DNA of 64,000 nt from Martinezella lusitana (GTDB taxonomy: Bacteria > Pseudomonadota > Alphaproteobacteria > Rhizobiales > Rhizobiaceae): contig NZ_JACHBG010000009.1 of assembly GCF_014207095.1 (NCBI RefSeq), positions 161,827-225,826 of the forward strand, in the 5' to 3' direction. The translations under genes and the position numbers were made by a program. Shown piece after piece: positions 16,835 to 26,402 of the stretch (the stretch's first letter is position 1; the number at the start of each line of letters is the position of its first letter). The notes under the pieces are model-generated. The model did not search any database. It was not told the origin of the DNA and saw only the letters and a list, made by a program, of their open reading frames with translations.

Positions 16835-17821
16835 CTATTTCTGCCCGAGCAGGCCACGCAATTCCGGCAGCCTGTCATTCACCAGCCAGCCATAGTAGTT
16901 CTCTTCCGGCAGCTTCTTGCCGCCTGAAGCATCTGCGGCTTGCCGCAGAGCAATCGCGCGCCGCCGCGGCTGCCCGACATTGTAGAGCGTGGCCGTCAGA
17001 CCCGGATTCTCGCTGATGTCGTAACCCTGGGCGCGATAGACATCCATGGCGTCCCGGACGATGGCAGCGATATAGATCACGCTGCGATCGGGATCCATGA
17101 TGTCGCGATAGATCGCCTGCGGATCATCGGCCGACAGCTTCGAGAGCCCGCTTGTCGCATGCACCAGGTCGGTGGCCTCAAGAGCTGTGAGCGGGCTGAT
17201 CTGGCCAAGGCCGAAGGTTTGTCCGGCAAAGAAGGGCTGGAAGAAGGCGCGCTGGAACGTCATGTTCTCATAGGTGACGCCATCGATCACCTTGCCGCGA
17301 AAGCTCTTGTCCCAGGTCTCGTCGCGGCATTCCCACAATTCGGCGCTGCCGGTGAAGGCGTCACAATGGGCGAATTCCGGCTTCTTGACGAAGGACTGGA
17401 CGTTCATGTCCTTGTAGCTGAACTTGAAATCCGCCTGTGAATAGGCCAGTGCCTTGACGTAGTAGGATTTTACCCTGTTGACGATCGTGATGTTGTAGGT
17501 GTGTTCGCCGACAAGCGCGCCGACGATATGGATCGGGTCGATCTTATAGGCTTGTGCGGCCTTCTTGATCGAAGCCATCAGATCCTTGTCTTCGCGAAGC
17601 ACACCGACGATCTTCTGGTATTTTTCGTCGTAGGTCGTGTTGAAGGCTTTCGCCCGCAATGCCGACGTGTTCGGAACCGGCGGCTGCGTGCTATTGCGAT
17701 TGCCGGGCGGCACGCGCACCAGTTCGTGACCAAAGCTGGCGCTCGTCAAGGTAAGGACGACAAGAAGACTGAGTGCCGGAATTCTCGACAGGCTTGTAAG
17801 CATACGCAAGTTGACTTTCAA
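16835..17821 (-). CDS. DUF1402 family exported protein
   Basis: 328 residues with a signal peptide at residues about 1-31 (ALSLLVVLTLTSASFG). The mature part matches DUF1402, a family common in rhizobia: YKIDPIHIVGALVGEHTYNI, GQTFGLGQISPLTALEATD and LYNVGQPRRRA. The E-H-T and GLGQISP segments recall the fold of lytic transglycosylases, so cell-wall binding or cleavage is possible, but this is an inference. It is convergent with the GT29-like gene. Confidence 0.75.
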   Translation of the reverse strand: MKVNLRMLTSLSRIPALSLLVVLTLTSASFGHELVRVPPGNRNSTQPPVPNTSALRAKAFNTTYDEKYQKIVGVLREDKDLMASIKKAAQAYKIDPIHIVGALVGEHTYNITIVNRVKSYYVKALAYSQADFKFSYKDMNVQSFVKKPEFAHCDAFTGSAELWECRDETWDKSFRGKVIDGVTYENMTFQRAFFQPFFAGQTFGLGQISPLTALEATDLVHATSGLSKLSADDPQAIYRDIMDPDRSVIYIAAIVRDAMDVYRAQGYDISENPGLTATLYNVGQPRRRAIALRQAADASGGKKLPEENYYGWLVNDRLPELRGLLGQK

Positions 17822-17916
17822 AAATTTTCCCCGGCACGGGGATGATCTTCATAGTCGATCAACCTGCAAAGGCAAGGGCGGTCGCTTCTTCTGCCCGGCG
17901 AATCACAATAAACTTT

Positions 17917-17960
17917 GCCTCAGGCAGCCTCAGGCAGCCTCAGGCAGCCTCAGGCAGCCT
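17917..17960. repeat. Tandem 10-bp repeat
   Basis: The unit CAGGCAGCCT occurs four times head to tail at 17921-17960, preceded by a partial GCCT and followed by a degenerate CTGGCTGCAG. It lies between the divergent DUF1402 gene and the small exported protein. It is a simple repeat likely to vary in copy number among strains. Confidence 0.85.
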
Positions 17961-18052
17961 CTGGCTGCAGTCGTGGATGTCAATACTGCCAAGGCGAGTT
18001 TCGGACTTGCCACCCTGTTTTTCGAGGGGGCATGGTTTTCGAGGGAATTGCG

Positions 18053-18373
18053 TTGAAACATCTCGTAATGGCAGGCAGCATCCTGCTTGCAGCGGCGCCA
18101 GGTGAAGCCCTGCCGACGATGGCCGACGTTCCGGCACTCGCAAAGGCAGCGGTTGCGCGGCGTCTCGACGTCTCGCCATCAGCCGTTCATATACTGACCG
18201 CCAAGCCGAGCGAGCGAATGCCGGGCTTTGTCGTTTGCGGCCGCGTTGAAACATCGTCCGGCGCGGATGACGGCGAACGCTTTTTCGTGATCATACCGGG
18301 CAATTTCGCCATCCTCGACCAGGATGGCAAAGGTCTTGTCGATACCTACTGGTCAGCCAATCACTGCGAGTGA
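18053..18373 (+). CDS. Small exported protein of unknown function
   Basis: 106 residues from a TTG at 18053 with GAGGG seven bases upstream. This start gives a classical signal peptide (KHLVMAGSILLAAAPGEA). An ATG at 18032 would add seven residues but sits too close to its GGGGG. The mature part has a VCGRVET strand and a conserved-looking GERFFVIIPGNFAILDQDG stretch ending in HCE; two cysteines may form a disulfide. I do not recognise the family. Its last 13 bases overlap the end of the convergent C93 gene. Confidence 0.55.
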   Translation: MKHLVMAGSILLAAAPGEALPTMADVPALAKAAVARRLDVSPSAVHILTAKPSERMPGFVVCGRVETSSGADDGERFFVIIPGNFAILDQDGKGLVDTYWSANHCE

Positions 18374-19035
18374 CCGGCCAACGCCTTGCTGATCATGGCG
18401 AGCTGTTCCGGCGTGCGGCCGGATTCAAGACGAACCCAATTGTTCGGATTGTCAGCGGACTGGCGCTTGATGAAGGTGTAGCCCGTCCCTTCCCAGGTTT
18501 TGACCGTGTCGGTGAGATTGTCGAGGACGAGGTCGCCATCGTTCGTGCGGGCCATCAACACGAGATGGCCCTCGTTGTTCTTGTCGAGAACGACCGTCAG
18601 CAGCAGTGCCGAGCGCGACCATCCGGCTTCCACAAGCAGCTTCTTTTTCAATAGAACATAGTCGTTGCAGTTGCCGGCGCCATCGTCTGGGTAGGTCCAC
18701 CAGTTGATGATGCCGAGCTTGTAGATGCCGTAATGGTCGTTGTCGCCGACTCCCTGGATCTCATGGTTTACGAGAGTGTTGATTTGCTGCAACTGCGCCC
18801 AGCGCTCCTTGCCAAGCGTGATGAACTCATCGGATTTTTCCGCCGCCGTGCATTCCGCAGGCTGTGCCGAACAGAAGCCGGCCCAGCCGACTGGCGCGTT
18901 CGCCTCCGTGACCACGCGGGCGAATTGGCGGGTTGGCGCGTCCAAGGCTTTGGTCACCGGCTTTGCGGTGGTTACCGTCGAAAACGATAGGCCGGCAACG
19001 AGGATAAAGCTTGCAGCGATGAGGAATGAACGCAT
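18361..19035 (-). CDS. Transglutaminase-like cysteine protease (peptidase C93/BTLCP)
   Basis: 224 residues from the ATG at 19035 (GGAG eight bases before), with a signal peptide through about residue 24. Catalytic triad residues are in place: Cys in GAGNCNDYVLLKK (about 123), His in EGHLVLMAR (157) and Asp in LVLDNLTD (172). It matches the bacterial transglutaminase-like cysteine proteinase family that includes LapG. LapG proteins cut large adhesins in the periplasm under c-di-GMP control, usually with a LapD partner. No LapD or adhesin gene is adjacent, so the substrate is unknown. Many rhizobia have several copies. Confidence 0.85.
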   Translation of the reverse strand: MRSFLIAASFILVAGLSFSTVTTAKPVTKALDAPTRQFARVVTEANAPVGWAGFCSAQPAECTAAEKSDEFITLGKERWAQLQQINTLVNHEIQGVGDNDHYGIYKLGIINWWTYPDDGAGNCNDYVLLKKKLLVEAGWSRSALLLTVVLDKNNEGHLVLMARTNDGDLVLDNLTDTVKTWEGTGYTFIKRQSADNPNNWVRLESGRTPEQLAMISKALAGHSQ

Positions 19036-19350
19036 ACTCGGCTCCATGAATTGCGCTCATGAAATCCAATGCGGTCAAATTTATTCGGAAAAAGATCGTT
19101 CGCATTTTAGCGAAGTCGAGCTTTGGCGGCGACCCGCACGGATACCGGTGCCGCATCGACGCTTTCGCCTGGCAAAAATGGGCGCATCCGCACGGGCAAT
19201 CGCGATAGCGGTGCCGAAAACATATGATATTTCATTGACATATCGCGATTGCTTGACGGCCTTGAACGCGTTTATGATTTGGTTACATCAAATGCGGATC
19301 TCCTCGAGATGGGATGCGGGGAGCGAGCCGAAAACATAAAGGGAGGCCCC

Positions 19351-21822
19351 ATGATCGACGATCTTCTCGACAGGATGACGCTTGAGGAGCAGGTTTCGCT
19401 GCTGTCCGGCGCCGATTTCTGGACCACGGTGCCAGTCGAGCGTCTCGGCATTCCGAAGATCAAGGTGACGGATGGACCGAACGGCGCGCGGGGCGCGGGC
19501 TCGCTGGTAGCTGGTGTCCACTCCGCATGCTTCCCGGTCGCCATTGCCCTTGGCGCGACCTGGAACCCGGCGCTTGTCGAGCGCATGGGGGTGGCCATTG
19601 CCGGCCAGGCCAAAAGCAAGGGTGCGTCGGTCTTGCTGGCGCCGACGGTCAACATTCATCGCTCCGGCCTGAACGGGCGCAATTTCGAGTGCTATTCCGA
19701 AGACCCGATGCTGACGGCGGAGCTTGCGGTTGCCTATATCCAGGGCGTGCAGGGCCAGGGTATTGCCGCGACGATCAAGCATTTCGTCGGCAATGAATCC
19801 GAGATCGAGCGGCAGACCATGTCGTCGGATATCGATGAGCGCGCGCTTCGCGAGATCTATCTGCTGCCATTCGAGAAGGCCGTTAAAAGAGCTGGCGTCA
19901 TGGCAGTCATGTCTTCCTATAACAGGCTGAACGGCACTTATACGAGCGAGCACCCGTGGCTATTGACCGAAGTCCTGCGTGACGAATGGGGTTTCGACGG
20001 GATTGTCATGTCAGATTGGTTCGGCTCGCATTCGACCGCAACATCCGTCAATGCCGGGCTTGATCTTGAGATGCCCGGGCCTGCGCGGGATCGTGGCGAA
20101 AAGCTCGTCGCGGCGGTGCGCAACGGTGAGGTCAAGCCCGAGACGGTGCGTGCGGCTGCCGGTCGCATTTTGAAATTGCTGGAGTATGTCGGGGCATTCG
20201 AGTCTGCTCCCGACCTTGCAGAGCACGCGCTGGATTTGCCCGAGGATCGTGCGTTGATCCGGCAGCTGGGGGCTGAAGGTGCCGTGCTTTTGAAGAATGA
20301 CGGCATCCTGCCGCTTAATAAGGCCGGTCTTGGACATGTCGCGGTCCTTGGGCCGAATGCTGCAGAAGCGCGTGTCATGGGGGGCGGTAGCGCCCAGATT
20401 GCCGCTCACTATCGGATCAGCCCGCTTGAGGGGATCCGCGAGGCGCTATTGAACGCCAATAGCATCCGCCACGCGGTCGGCTGCCGCAACAACAGGCTGA
20501 TCAACCTCTTCTCAGGTGACATCAGGGTCGAGTACTTCAAGGCGCGTAGCCTGGCCGGCCTGCCGGTTGTGGCCGAGCCGGCCCATGTCGGCGAGTTTTT
20601 CTGGTTCGACTTGCCGTCAACAGAGCTTGATCCGAGTGATTTTTCCGCGCGCATGACAACCTCCTACGTGCCCGCGGAGAGCGGCGAGCATGTGTTCGGC
20701 ATGACCAACGCCGGTCTCGCCAAGCTTTATGTCGATGGCAGGCTGGTCGTGAACGGCTTTGACGGCTGGACCCGCGGCGACAATTATTTTGGCACCGCCA
20801 ACGTCGAACAGAGACAGGGTATCCATCTTGAGGCCGGCCGGAGATACCAGGTCGTGGTCGAATATTGCTCTTCGGCAACGATGGAGGAAGGTATCAACAT
20901 AACGGCTGTGCGCTTTGGCGTTGAGAAGCCGCTGGGCGAACAGGACATGGCGGAGGCGGTCGAGACGGCGCGCAACGCGGATGTGGCGTTGCTGTTCGTT
21001 GGCCGCGACGGTCAGTGGGATACGGAAGGGCTTGATCTGCCAGATATGCGGCTGCCCGGACGACAGGAGGAGCTCATAGAGAAGGTGGCAGCGGTGAACG
21101 CCAATACCGTCGTTATCCTGCAGACAGGCGGCCCGGTCGAGATGCCGTGGCTCGGCAAGGTAAGGGCGGTCTTGCAGATGTGGTATCCGGGCCAGGAGCT
21201 GGGGCATGCGGTTGCCGATGTTCTGTTCGGCGATGCCGAGCCGGGTGGCCGCCTGCCGCAGACTTTTCCCAGGCACTTGTCGGACAATTCCGCAATGATC
21301 GGTGACGAGGCCGTCTATCCGGGCAAGGATGGTCATGTTCGTTATGCCGAGGGCGTCTTCGTCGGCTATCGGCATCACGACAACAGCGGCGTGGAGCCGT
21401 TGTTTCCCTTCGGTTTCGGTCTCGGTTACACGGATTTTTCCTGGGGCAAGGCGCAGGCATCGGCGGCGCAAATGGCTCTGGACGGCATCACCGTCACTGT
21501 CGACGTCACCAATATCGGCGATAGAAGGGGATCGGAGCTCGTGCAGCTCTATGTGCGGCCGCTCGGCTCAGTGGTCGAGAGACCGGACAAGGAACTCCGG
21601 GCTTTCGCCAAGCTCAAATTGGCAAAGGGCGAGACGGCCAGGGCTTCGCTCGTCGTCTACCCGCGCGATCTGAGCTATTTCGACGTGGAGGCGAAGGCGT
21701 TTCGTGCTGCCGTCGGTCGATACGAACTTCTGGTCGCAGCCAACGCCGCCGATATCCGCTCAATAGTGACGATCGAGCTTGCAAGGGAATGGATTGGGGA
21801 GGTTTCCGACCGTCTGGTCTGA
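19351..21822 (+). CDS. Beta-glucosidase, glycoside hydrolase family 3 with PA14 insertion
   Basis: 823 residues; the ATG at 19351 follows GGGAGG. The GH3 N-domain has DGPNGARG, KHFVGNESE and the nucleophile Asp in IVMSDWFGS (residue 222). The GH3 C-domain starts near LLKNDGILPL. A PA14 domain is inserted at residues about 395-540 (EYFKARSLAG, YVDGRLVVNGFDGW). The fibronectin-like C-terminus has VTVDVTNIGDRRGSELVQLYV. There is no signal peptide, so it is cytoplasmic and would split imported beta-glucosides. It appears to be a single-gene unit. The 300 bases before it are AT-rich and probably hold its promoter. Confidence 0.92.
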   Translation: MIDDLLDRMTLEEQVSLLSGADFWTTVPVERLGIPKIKVTDGPNGARGAGSLVAGVHSACFPVAIALGATWNPALVERMGVAIAGQAKSKGASVLLAPTVNIHRSGLNGRNFECYSEDPMLTAELAVAYIQGVQGQGIAATIKHFVGNESEIERQTMSSDIDERALREIYLLPFEKAVKRAGVMAVMSSYNRLNGTYTSEHPWLLTEVLRDEWGFDGIVMSDWFGSHSTATSVNAGLDLEMPGPARDRGEKLVAAVRNGEVKPETVRAAAGRILKLLEYVGAFESAPDLAEHALDLPEDRALIRQLGAEGAVLLKNDGILPLNKAGLGHVAVLGPNAAEARVMGGGSAQIAAHYRISPLEGIREALLNANSIRHAVGCRNNRLINLFSGDIRVEYFKARSLAGLPVVAEPAHVGEFFWFDLPSTELDPSDFSARMTTSYVPAESGEHVFGMTNAGLAKLYVDGRLVVNGFDGWTRGDNYFGTANVEQRQGIHLEAGRRYQVVVEYCSSATMEEGINITAVRFGVEKPLGEQDMAEAVETARNADVALLFVGRDGQWDTEGLDLPDMRLPGRQEELIEKVAAVNANTVVILQTGGPVEMPWLGKVRAVLQMWYPGQELGHAVADVLFGDAEPGGRLPQTFPRHLSDNSAMIGDEAVYPGKDGHVRYAEGVFVGYRHHDNSGVEPLFPFGFGLGYTDFSWGKAQASAAQMALDGITVTVDVTNIGDRRGSELVQLYVRPLGSVVERPDKELRAFAKLKLAKGETARASLVVYPRDLSYFDVEAKAFRAAVGRYELLVAANAADIRSIVTIELAREWIGEVSDRLV

Positions 21823-21855
21823 CGCGCTGACTGCCATCGCAAGCATAGTGGATCA

Positions 21856-21887
21856 GCATCGGCGGGGCGCTGCGGCTTCGCCGATGC
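21856..21887. terminator. Hairpin between convergent genes
   Basis: GCATCGGCG at 21856-21864 pairs perfectly with CGCCGATGC at 21879-21887 around a 14-base loop, between the stops of the GH3 and GGDEF-EAL genes. It has no U-run, so it is a possible two-way terminator of weak type. Confidence 0.45.
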
Positions 21888-21902
21888 AGTTCAACTTGGT
21901 GT

Positions 21903-23981
21903 TCAGCGGCGGCGCATACGCTGCGGCGGCACCCGGCCCGAGAAGGGAGATGCCAGCTCCTTCTCCACCATCTGTCCCATCTCGAAGATCTGTCCGACAG
22001 GCTTAGGGCGTCCGAGGAAAAAGCCCTGTGCCTCGTCGCAGCCTTCCACGCGGAGAATCTCCAGCTGATGGTTGGTCTCGACGCCCTCAGCCAGAACCGG
22101 GATATCGAGGCTCTTGCCGAGCGTGAGCACCGCGCGGACGATCGCCTTTGCCTGAATGCTGTTGTCGACCTCGTTCATGAAGGAGCGGTCGAGCTTGATC
22201 TTGTCGAAAGGGAAGGAGCGCAGCGTGTCGAGCGATGAATAGCCCGTGCCGAAATCGTCGATGGCGATGGTGACGCCAAGCGCCCGGATCTGCCGCAACA
22301 CATGCAGCGTGCGGGTCTTGTCCGCGATGATTGTCGACTCGGTGATTTCCAGTTCGAGCCTCGACGGCGAAAGGCCGGTTTCGATAAGGATCGATTGGAT
22401 GAGCTTGGCAAGATCCGCATGGGCGAATTGCACCGGCGAGAGATTGACGGCAATCTTGTAGGGCTTGCTCCAGGCGGCGGCTTGTTTGCATGCGTTGCGC
22501 AAGACCCATTCGCCGATGACGAGGATCGTGCCGCTCTCCTCGGCGATTGGGATGAACTCGGAGGGCGGAACCGCACCTCGTTCGGGGTGGTTCCAGCGCA
22601 GCAGGACTTCGTAGCCGCAAATCTCGCCCGTCTGAACCGAGGTTTGCACCTGATAGTGCAGATCGAGCTGATTAAGCTCGACGGCTCGGCGTAGATCCTG
22701 CGCCAGCGTATGGCGCGCGCGGGCTGCCTCGTCCATCTTGGATTCATAGAAGCATACGGCGCGGCCGACATCGGCCTTGGCGCGATACATTGCCAGATCC
22801 GCATTGCTGATAAGGCGCTCTTGATCGATGCCGTCGTCGGGATAGATTGCAACCCCGATGCTGGCGCCGGTCACCGTTTCGAAATCATCGATGCGAATGG
22901 GCTCAAACAGGGTTTTTTCCAGCCGCGCCACGAAATCCAGAAGTTCGCTCTGATGCTCGAAGCGTTTGGCGGCTGCAAATTCGTCGCCGCCGACGCGGGC
23001 GACGAACTCGCCGTCCTTGACGACGCGCAGGAGGCGGCGCCCGATTGCCTTCAGCGCCTGATCGCCCGCCTTGTGGCCGCGCAGGTCGTTGATTTCCTTG
23101 AAGCGATCGAGGTCTATGCCGATCACGGCAAGCTTCGCACTGTCTTCCTTGGCATGTTCCAGGGCGCTGCTGAGATAGTCGCTAAAGCTGCCGCGATTGG
23201 GCATGCCTGTGAGGATGTCGTTCAGCGCCATGTGCTGGAGCTTCTGGATGGATTCGCGCGAGGCGCGCTCATCGATCATGTAGCTCGCGACGCCGGTGCC
23301 GATGACGAGCAAGCCGCCGCCCGCGACCGCGACGGCCATGGCCTGTAGCGCGTAGGAATCGACGATGCCGGCGCCTGTTGCCAGCGGCGTAACGGAGACG
23401 GCGGTCATTGCCGTGAAATGCAGCGAGACGACCGCAAGCACGAAAAAGCCGAGTGCAGCCAAAGGAGCGAAGCGCCAGGAGCGGCGAATGGCTTGATTAA
23501 GCGCCAGGACGGCAAATGTCACCGAAAGCACGACGGAGGCAAAAACATAAGTCCTGTCCCAATCGACGATGCCGTCAACATGATAGGCCATCATGCCGGT
23601 ATAATGCATGATGGCAATGGCAAGTCCAACGACCGCGCCACCCAGTTCCGGCGCTATGTTCGGCCTGCGTGACAATGTGATCGCAAAACCGCCGGAGCAC
23701 CCAGCTATGGCCAGCAGAAACGACGCCATGGTGAGGATCGGGTCGAAGGCGACAGGCGCGCCGACCTCGTAGGCCAGCATGGCGATGAAATGGGTGCACC
23801 ATATCGAGGCGCCCGCAGCCACTCCGGTCAGAAAGATCCATCCGCCGCGCTGAAGGCCATGTGTCTTCTCTGCCCGTCGTAGAAGGTTGAGCGTTATCCA
23901 TCCGCCGCTGACACAGACGAATGCCGCAAGGAAGACGAGCCACAGATTATGTGCCGTGACGATGCATGAAAGGACGCGCAC
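21903..23981 (-). CDS. MHYT-GGDEF-EAL membrane protein (c-di-GMP turnover)
   Basis: 692 residues from a GTG. Residues about 1-235 hold membrane segments with three MHYT-type repeats: WCTHFIAML, IMHYTGMMAY and LHFTAMTAV. MHYT is thought to bind a metal and sense a gas such as NO, CO or O2. Residues about 255-420 are a GGDEF domain with an intact VGGDEFAAA active site. Residues about 430-680 are an EAL domain in which the first motif reads EVL, with LNLSP-type, DDFGTGYSSLD and ILAEGVE-type motifs present. The protein may both make and break c-di-GMP. It is transcribed alone. Confidence 0.9.
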   Translation of the reverse strand: MRVLSCIVTAHNLWLVFLAAFVCVSGGWITLNLLRRAEKTHGLQRGGWIFLTGVAAGASIWCTHFIAMLAYEVGAPVAFDPILTMASFLLAIAGCSGGFAITLSRRPNIAPELGGAVVGLAIAIMHYTGMMAYHVDGIVDWDRTYVFASVVLSVTFAVLALNQAIRRSWRFAPLAALGFFVLAVVSLHFTAMTAVSVTPLATGAGIVDSYALQAMAVAVAGGGLLVIGTGVASYMIDERASRESIQKLQHMALNDILTGMPNRGSFSDYLSSALEHAKEDSAKLAVIGIDLDRFKEINDLRGHKAGDQALKAIGRRLLRVVKDGEFVARVGGDEFAAAKRFEHQSELLDFVARLEKTLFEPIRIDDFETVTGASIGVAIYPDDGIDQERLISNADLAMYRAKADVGRAVCFYESKMDEAARARHTLAQDLRRAVELNQLDLHYQVQTSVQTGEICGYEVLLRWNHPERGAVPPSEFIPIAEESGTILVIGEWVLRNACKQAAAWSKPYKIAVNLSPVQFAHADLAKLIQSILIETGLSPSRLELEITESTIIADKTRTLHVLRQIRALGVTIAIDDFGTGYSSLDTLRSFPFDKIKLDRSFMNEVDNSIQAKAIVRAVLTLGKSLDIPVLAEGVETNHQLEILRVEGCDEAQGFFLGRPKPVGQIFEMGQMVEKELASPFSGRVPPQRMRRR

Positions 23982-24427
23982 TCAGAAAATCCCGAATCTG
24001 GTCACTGGAGTGACGGAGGTTTGGTATTGCACCCGTCACAGTTGAAGTAGATGAACGACGCTTTCGGGGGTAAACACTAAAAATCGGGTAAATGCGACCT
24101 GCGCAAATTACCGGAAAAGGCCGCAATTCACGCGAGTTTCGAATTGCCCAGCGCAGGATTTGGCGGCCAAAATATCAATCGTTAGAATAAATTAGGCCTC
24201 ATCTGTCGTGCCGGATTTTTTGCTCGAAATATTTTTGACTATACCAAAGTATAATTTTGCCTTTCGGTAAATTTTCTCTAAATTCAAAACATCTAAAATA
24301 GATTCTCTTCCATTATCCGAATTTCAATGTTTATCGTCGATACTATTCTTAAGTATATTTGAAAGTACTGTTGCTTTCGACTTATACGGTATTTGTTATT
24401 GTAACTTCTACCATAGAGAGTTTGTTC
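23982..24427. other. AT-rich intergenic region between divergent genes
   Basis: About 445 bases, with 24180-24420 distinctly AT-rich compared with the rest of the window. It contains a short palindrome TATAC-CAAA-GTATA near 24240. No gene is supported. It should hold promoters for the MHYT-GGDEF-EAL gene and the Tad-like gene. Confidence 0.5.
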
Positions 24428-25756
24428 GTGAAGATATTGAAGGTCGGCGCAAAATCCTTCTGCTCTATATATAAGCAATCTCGAAAATTGATCGCCAATA
24501 GGTCGGGAAATTTCGGGATGATGACGGCGCTGCTGGCGATCCCACTGATCGGTGCGGCCGGCCTTGCCATCGATGTCACCGATGCGCTTGTGGTAAGGAA
24601 TGAACTCTACAATGCTGCGGACGCGGCGGCTGTCGGTGCCATCGCGACCTCGTCGCCAGCGGTCGCGGCCGCAATGGCCATGACCAGTGATGGAACAGTC
24701 ACCATCGGTCAGAACGACGCCAACAAACTCTTTTACGGCCAGGTATCGAGCGATCTGCAGAATGTGCCTGTCAACGTGAATATCGCGGTGACGAGAGCGT
24801 CGAACATCATATCCGCCAACGTCAGCTTTTCCGCCACTGTACCGACGACGCTGATGCAGTTGCTGGGCCAAACCACGATTCCGATCAGTGGAGTCGCGTC
24901 AGCTCAATATCAGACGGCAAGCTTCATCGATTTCTACATGCTGCTCGACAATACGCCGTCGATGGGTGTCGGGGCGACAGCGAACGATATCAAGACGATG
25001 CAGGCCAATACAACCGATACATGTGCATTCGCCTGTCACAACGTCAATACGACAAATAACTACTATAATCTTGCGAAGAGCCTCAAAGTGCAGATGCGTA
25101 TCGACGTGGTGCGCCAGGCGACGCAATCGCTGACCGACACGGCGACGACGAACCGAACGACCCCCGATCAATATCGCATGGCGGTTTACACCTTTGGAAG
25201 CAAGGCCGAGACTGCCGGTCTGACCAACGTTTCTGCGCTCTCGTCTGACATGACGCAGGTCAAGAGCACGACCAGCGCGGTCGACCTGATGACCATTCCA
25301 TATGCAGGCTACAACAACGACCAGACGACAAGCTTCGATACAATGCTAACCCAGATCAAGCCGATCATCGGTACTGGCGGCGGTGGGACGACCAGTTCCG
25401 ACCGGGCGAAGGTGTTGTTTTTCGTGACCGATGGCGTCGGTGACAGCTATAAGCCGACAACATGCACGAAGCCGACCACCGGCGGCCGCTGCCAGGAGCC
25501 GCTGGATACGTCCTTTTGCCAGCCGCTCAAGAACCAGAACGTCAAGATCGCCATTCTCTACACCACCTATCTACCGCTGCCGCAGAACGCCTGGTACAAC
25601 ACCTGGATTGCCCCATTCCAATCGCAGATCGGCACCGACCTGCAAAACTGCGCATCGCCTGGCCTCTATTTCGAAGTCAGTCCGACGCAGGGCATTACCG
25701 ACGCGATGAATGCGCTGTTCCTGAAGGTCATTCGCACGCCGCGGCTAATCGGCTGA
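24428..25756 (+). CDS. TadG-like protein with von Willebrand factor A domain
   Basis: 442 residues from a GTG at 24428 with AGAGAG at proper spacing; the frame stays open further upstream, so the start is uncertain. Residues about 23-50 (NRSGNFGMMTALLAIPLIGAAGLAIDVTDAL) are the TadE/TadG-type leader and membrane helix. Residues about 175 on form a vWA-like domain with DNTPSMGVG as a variant MIDAS motif (Asp-x-Thr-x-Ser) and FFVTDGVGD. Such proteins are secreted or envelope-linked pseudopilus-related factors of the Flp/Tad system. No other tad gene is near. The five cysteines in the vWA part suggest disulfides and a periplasmic or outer location. Confidence 0.8.
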   Translation: MKILKVGAKSFCSIYKQSRKLIANRSGNFGMMTALLAIPLIGAAGLAIDVTDALVVRNELYNAADAAAVGAIATSSPAVAAAMAMTSDGTVTIGQNDANKLFYGQVSSDLQNVPVNVNIAVTRASNIISANVSFSATVPTTLMQLLGQTTIPISGVASAQYQTASFIDFYMLLDNTPSMGVGATANDIKTMQANTTDTCAFACHNVNTTNNYYNLAKSLKVQMRIDVVRQATQSLTDTATTNRTTPDQYRMAVYTFGSKAETAGLTNVSALSSDMTQVKSTTSAVDLMTIPYAGYNNDQTTSFDTMLTQIKPIIGTGGGGTTSSDRAKVLFFVTDGVGDSYKPTTCTKPTTGGRCQEPLDTSFCQPLKNQNVKIAILYTTYLPLPQNAWYNTWIAPFQSQIGTDLQNCASPGLYFEVSPTQGITDAMNALFLKVIRTPRLIG

Positions 25757-26018
25757 AGGATAGATGTCGTGCATTCGCCGGATGCGGTAAGCACTATCTC
25801 TCTACGGTCAAAGCCAGACAGCCGAGCTGCCTGTTGAATATAGGGTCGTGGAGCGTGGAGTGACGCCAAGGAGGGGTGTGATCTCTACCGAGTATGATCT
25901 TTCGAGGTTCGCACATCCGCTCTGTCGCTCGAAATGTGGTTGGAAGCGACACATCTACCGCCGAGCGCCGGCCAAACGGTTGGCGAAGCGCGAAACTCAA
26001 ATCCGGGCGAGGGCAGCT

Positions 26019-26270
26019 TTACTCATCCTTCATTGGTATTTGAGCCTCCTTTACCGCCGCAATGAACGCGCGCCGTGCATCTTCGGGCGTGCGCTTTCCG
26101 GCGATCACGTCGGCGAATACGAGCAAAGCTCTGTCGAGCGCGGGCGCTTCGTCGAGGGGCCAGTCTTCGATCAACGCCCAGGACGCTGCCTGGGTGGTGT
26201 CGATGACCATCCATTCCTCCGGATTTTCAAGGGCGATCGTGACCGCCTTGCTCCATTTTCTTTCCATCAT
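26019..26270 (-). CDS. DUF982 family small protein
   Basis: 83 residues. It matches DUF982: WSKAVTIALENPEEWMVIDTTQAASWALIEDWP, then a helix-rich ALDRALLVFADVIAGKRTPEDARRAFIAAVKEA. The family is abundant in Rhizobium and has no known function. A similar gene lies 130 bases upstream on the same strand, so they are probably a duplicated pair. Confidence 0.75.
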   Translation of the reverse strand: MMERKWSKAVTIALENPEEWMVIDTTQAASWALIEDWPLDEAPALDRALLVFADVIAGKRTPEDARRAFIAAVKEAQIPMKDE

Positions 26271-26402
26271 CGGAAACTTTCGAACTTGAGGATGCTAGTC
26301 GCCTTTCTCATAGGCCGATTCATCGCGAGTGGCGAGCCGGTTTCGGTCGGGGCCGCCGCTGCTTGTAATCATTCGGGGAGAGTTTTGGCTGAAGCGGCTT
26401 CC

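Noticed and set aside
17917..17960. CRISPR array
   Set aside because: The units are 10 bp and directly adjacent, with no spacers and no cas genes in the window.
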